In this document: positions 20,805 to 21,053 of the stretch, one piece after another
How positions within the stretch are numbered: the first letter of the stretch is position 1
Layout: every line of letters begins with the position of its first letter
Virus record (IMG/VR): IMGVR_UViG_3300020416_000864
Span: 1 to 21,053 of that record
Length of the DNA: 21,053 bases
From: a virus
Strand: one strand, 5' to 3'
Program-made: the position numbers and the translations under genes
Notes under the pieces: model-generated
What the model saw: the letters and a program-made list of their open reading frames with translations, nothing else
Database searches by the model: none
Told to the model about the DNA's origin: nothing

Positions 20805-21053
20805 TTATAGTCCACTAATTTCGCCAGTGTTTTTAAGTCTAAGTGGAATGTAGATAAACTCAACAGCTTTGACTGGCTCAATAGCAATATCTAAATATAG
20901 CTCGTTTCTATCAATTCTACTTGGAGTATTGTTAGACTCGTCACATACAACTAGGAAGTCATATAATGCTCTTTGAGATACTAGCTCAAGCATTAAACTA
21001 TCTGCTTGTGCTTTGATTTCATCACGTGTGATTTTATCATTTGGCTCAAAGAT
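20805..21053 (-). CDS. 18: Tail sheath protein gp18, C-terminal end
   Basis: The last 83 codons of a gene whose start lies beyond the window. IFEPNDKITRDEIKAQADSL, LVSQRALYDFLVVCDESNNT and SRIDRNELYLDIAIEPVKAV form the conserved C-terminal sheath domain of T4-like contractile tails (R-x-L-x-D-F ... C-D ... N-T ... I-D-x-N). This domain lines the inside of the sheath against the gp19 tube and carries the handshake that links rings. It is followed at once by gp19 under a separate late box. An internal ATG at 20993 is not a start. Confidence 0.93.
   Translation of the reverse strand: MFEPNDKITRDEIKAQADSLMLELVSQRALYDFLVVCDESNNTPSRIDRNELYLDIAIEPVKAVEFIYIPLRLKNTGEISGL

Noticed and set aside
1-21053. 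CRISPR arrays, tRNAs, insertion sequences or integrase sites
   Set aside because: No direct-repeat array, cloverleaf or terminal inverted repeat pattern was seen; the window is almost wholly minus-strand coding.

Overview
The window looks like a piece of a large, AT-rich marine T4-like myovirus genome. I recognise a T4-type tail sheath (gp18), tail tube (gp19), head-completion nuclease (gp4), terminase (gp16, gp17), ssDNA-binding protein (gp32) and the recombinase pair UvsX/UvsY. The gp32 and UvsX types, and the small conserved proteins between them, resemble those of marine cyanophages and pelagiphages more than coliphage T4. There are no photosynthesis genes and no tRNAs. The host cannot be named from the sequence; an AT-rich marine bacterium such as SAR11 or a picocyanobacterium is plausible. 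Every gene I support lies on the minus strand, so transcription runs from high to low coordinates.

Layout in transcription order: (1) 21053-15887, virion and packaging: gp18 C-terminus, gp19, a tube-like baseplate protein with a Gly-rich tail, a small structural protein, gp4, gp16, a protein of unknown function, and two paralogous glycine-zipper proteins. (2) 15817-12015: gp17 and a 736-residue protein with an amphipathic/membrane-like C-terminal half. (3) 11887-9058, recombination/replication: gp32, uvsX, a small acidic protein, uvsY. (4) 9071-370: twelve tightly overlapping genes for glycan building and decoration (six putative glycosyltransferases or glycan proteins of several folds, an additional WavE-like candidate, FkbM and two other methyltransferases, a sulfotransferase, an SGNH hydrolase, a DUF6165-type protein). 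(5) 349-1: start of a cytidylyltransferase-like gene cut by the window edge.

Regulation is unusually readable. Eight boxes matching the T4 late promoter (TATAAATA-like) sit at gene starts. In four of them (cytidylyltransferase, 736-aa protein, gp17, tube-like baseplate protein) exactly 5 bases separate the box from the ATG and no ribosome binding site is present. By T4 late-promoter geometry this places +1 on the A of the ATG, predicting leaderless late mRNAs. Two of the four are preceded by strong terminators with the same TACG loop. gp32 has a TATAAATA box overlapping a good sigma70-type promoter, and a hairpin at the late 5' end.

No gene-free stretch exceeds 300 bases; the longest gap (11888-12014) is the gp32 control region. 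The likeliest undescribed elements are the leaderless late-gene arrangement, the glycine-zipper protein family around the terminase genes, and the glycan-decoration operon that includes a sulfotransferase.
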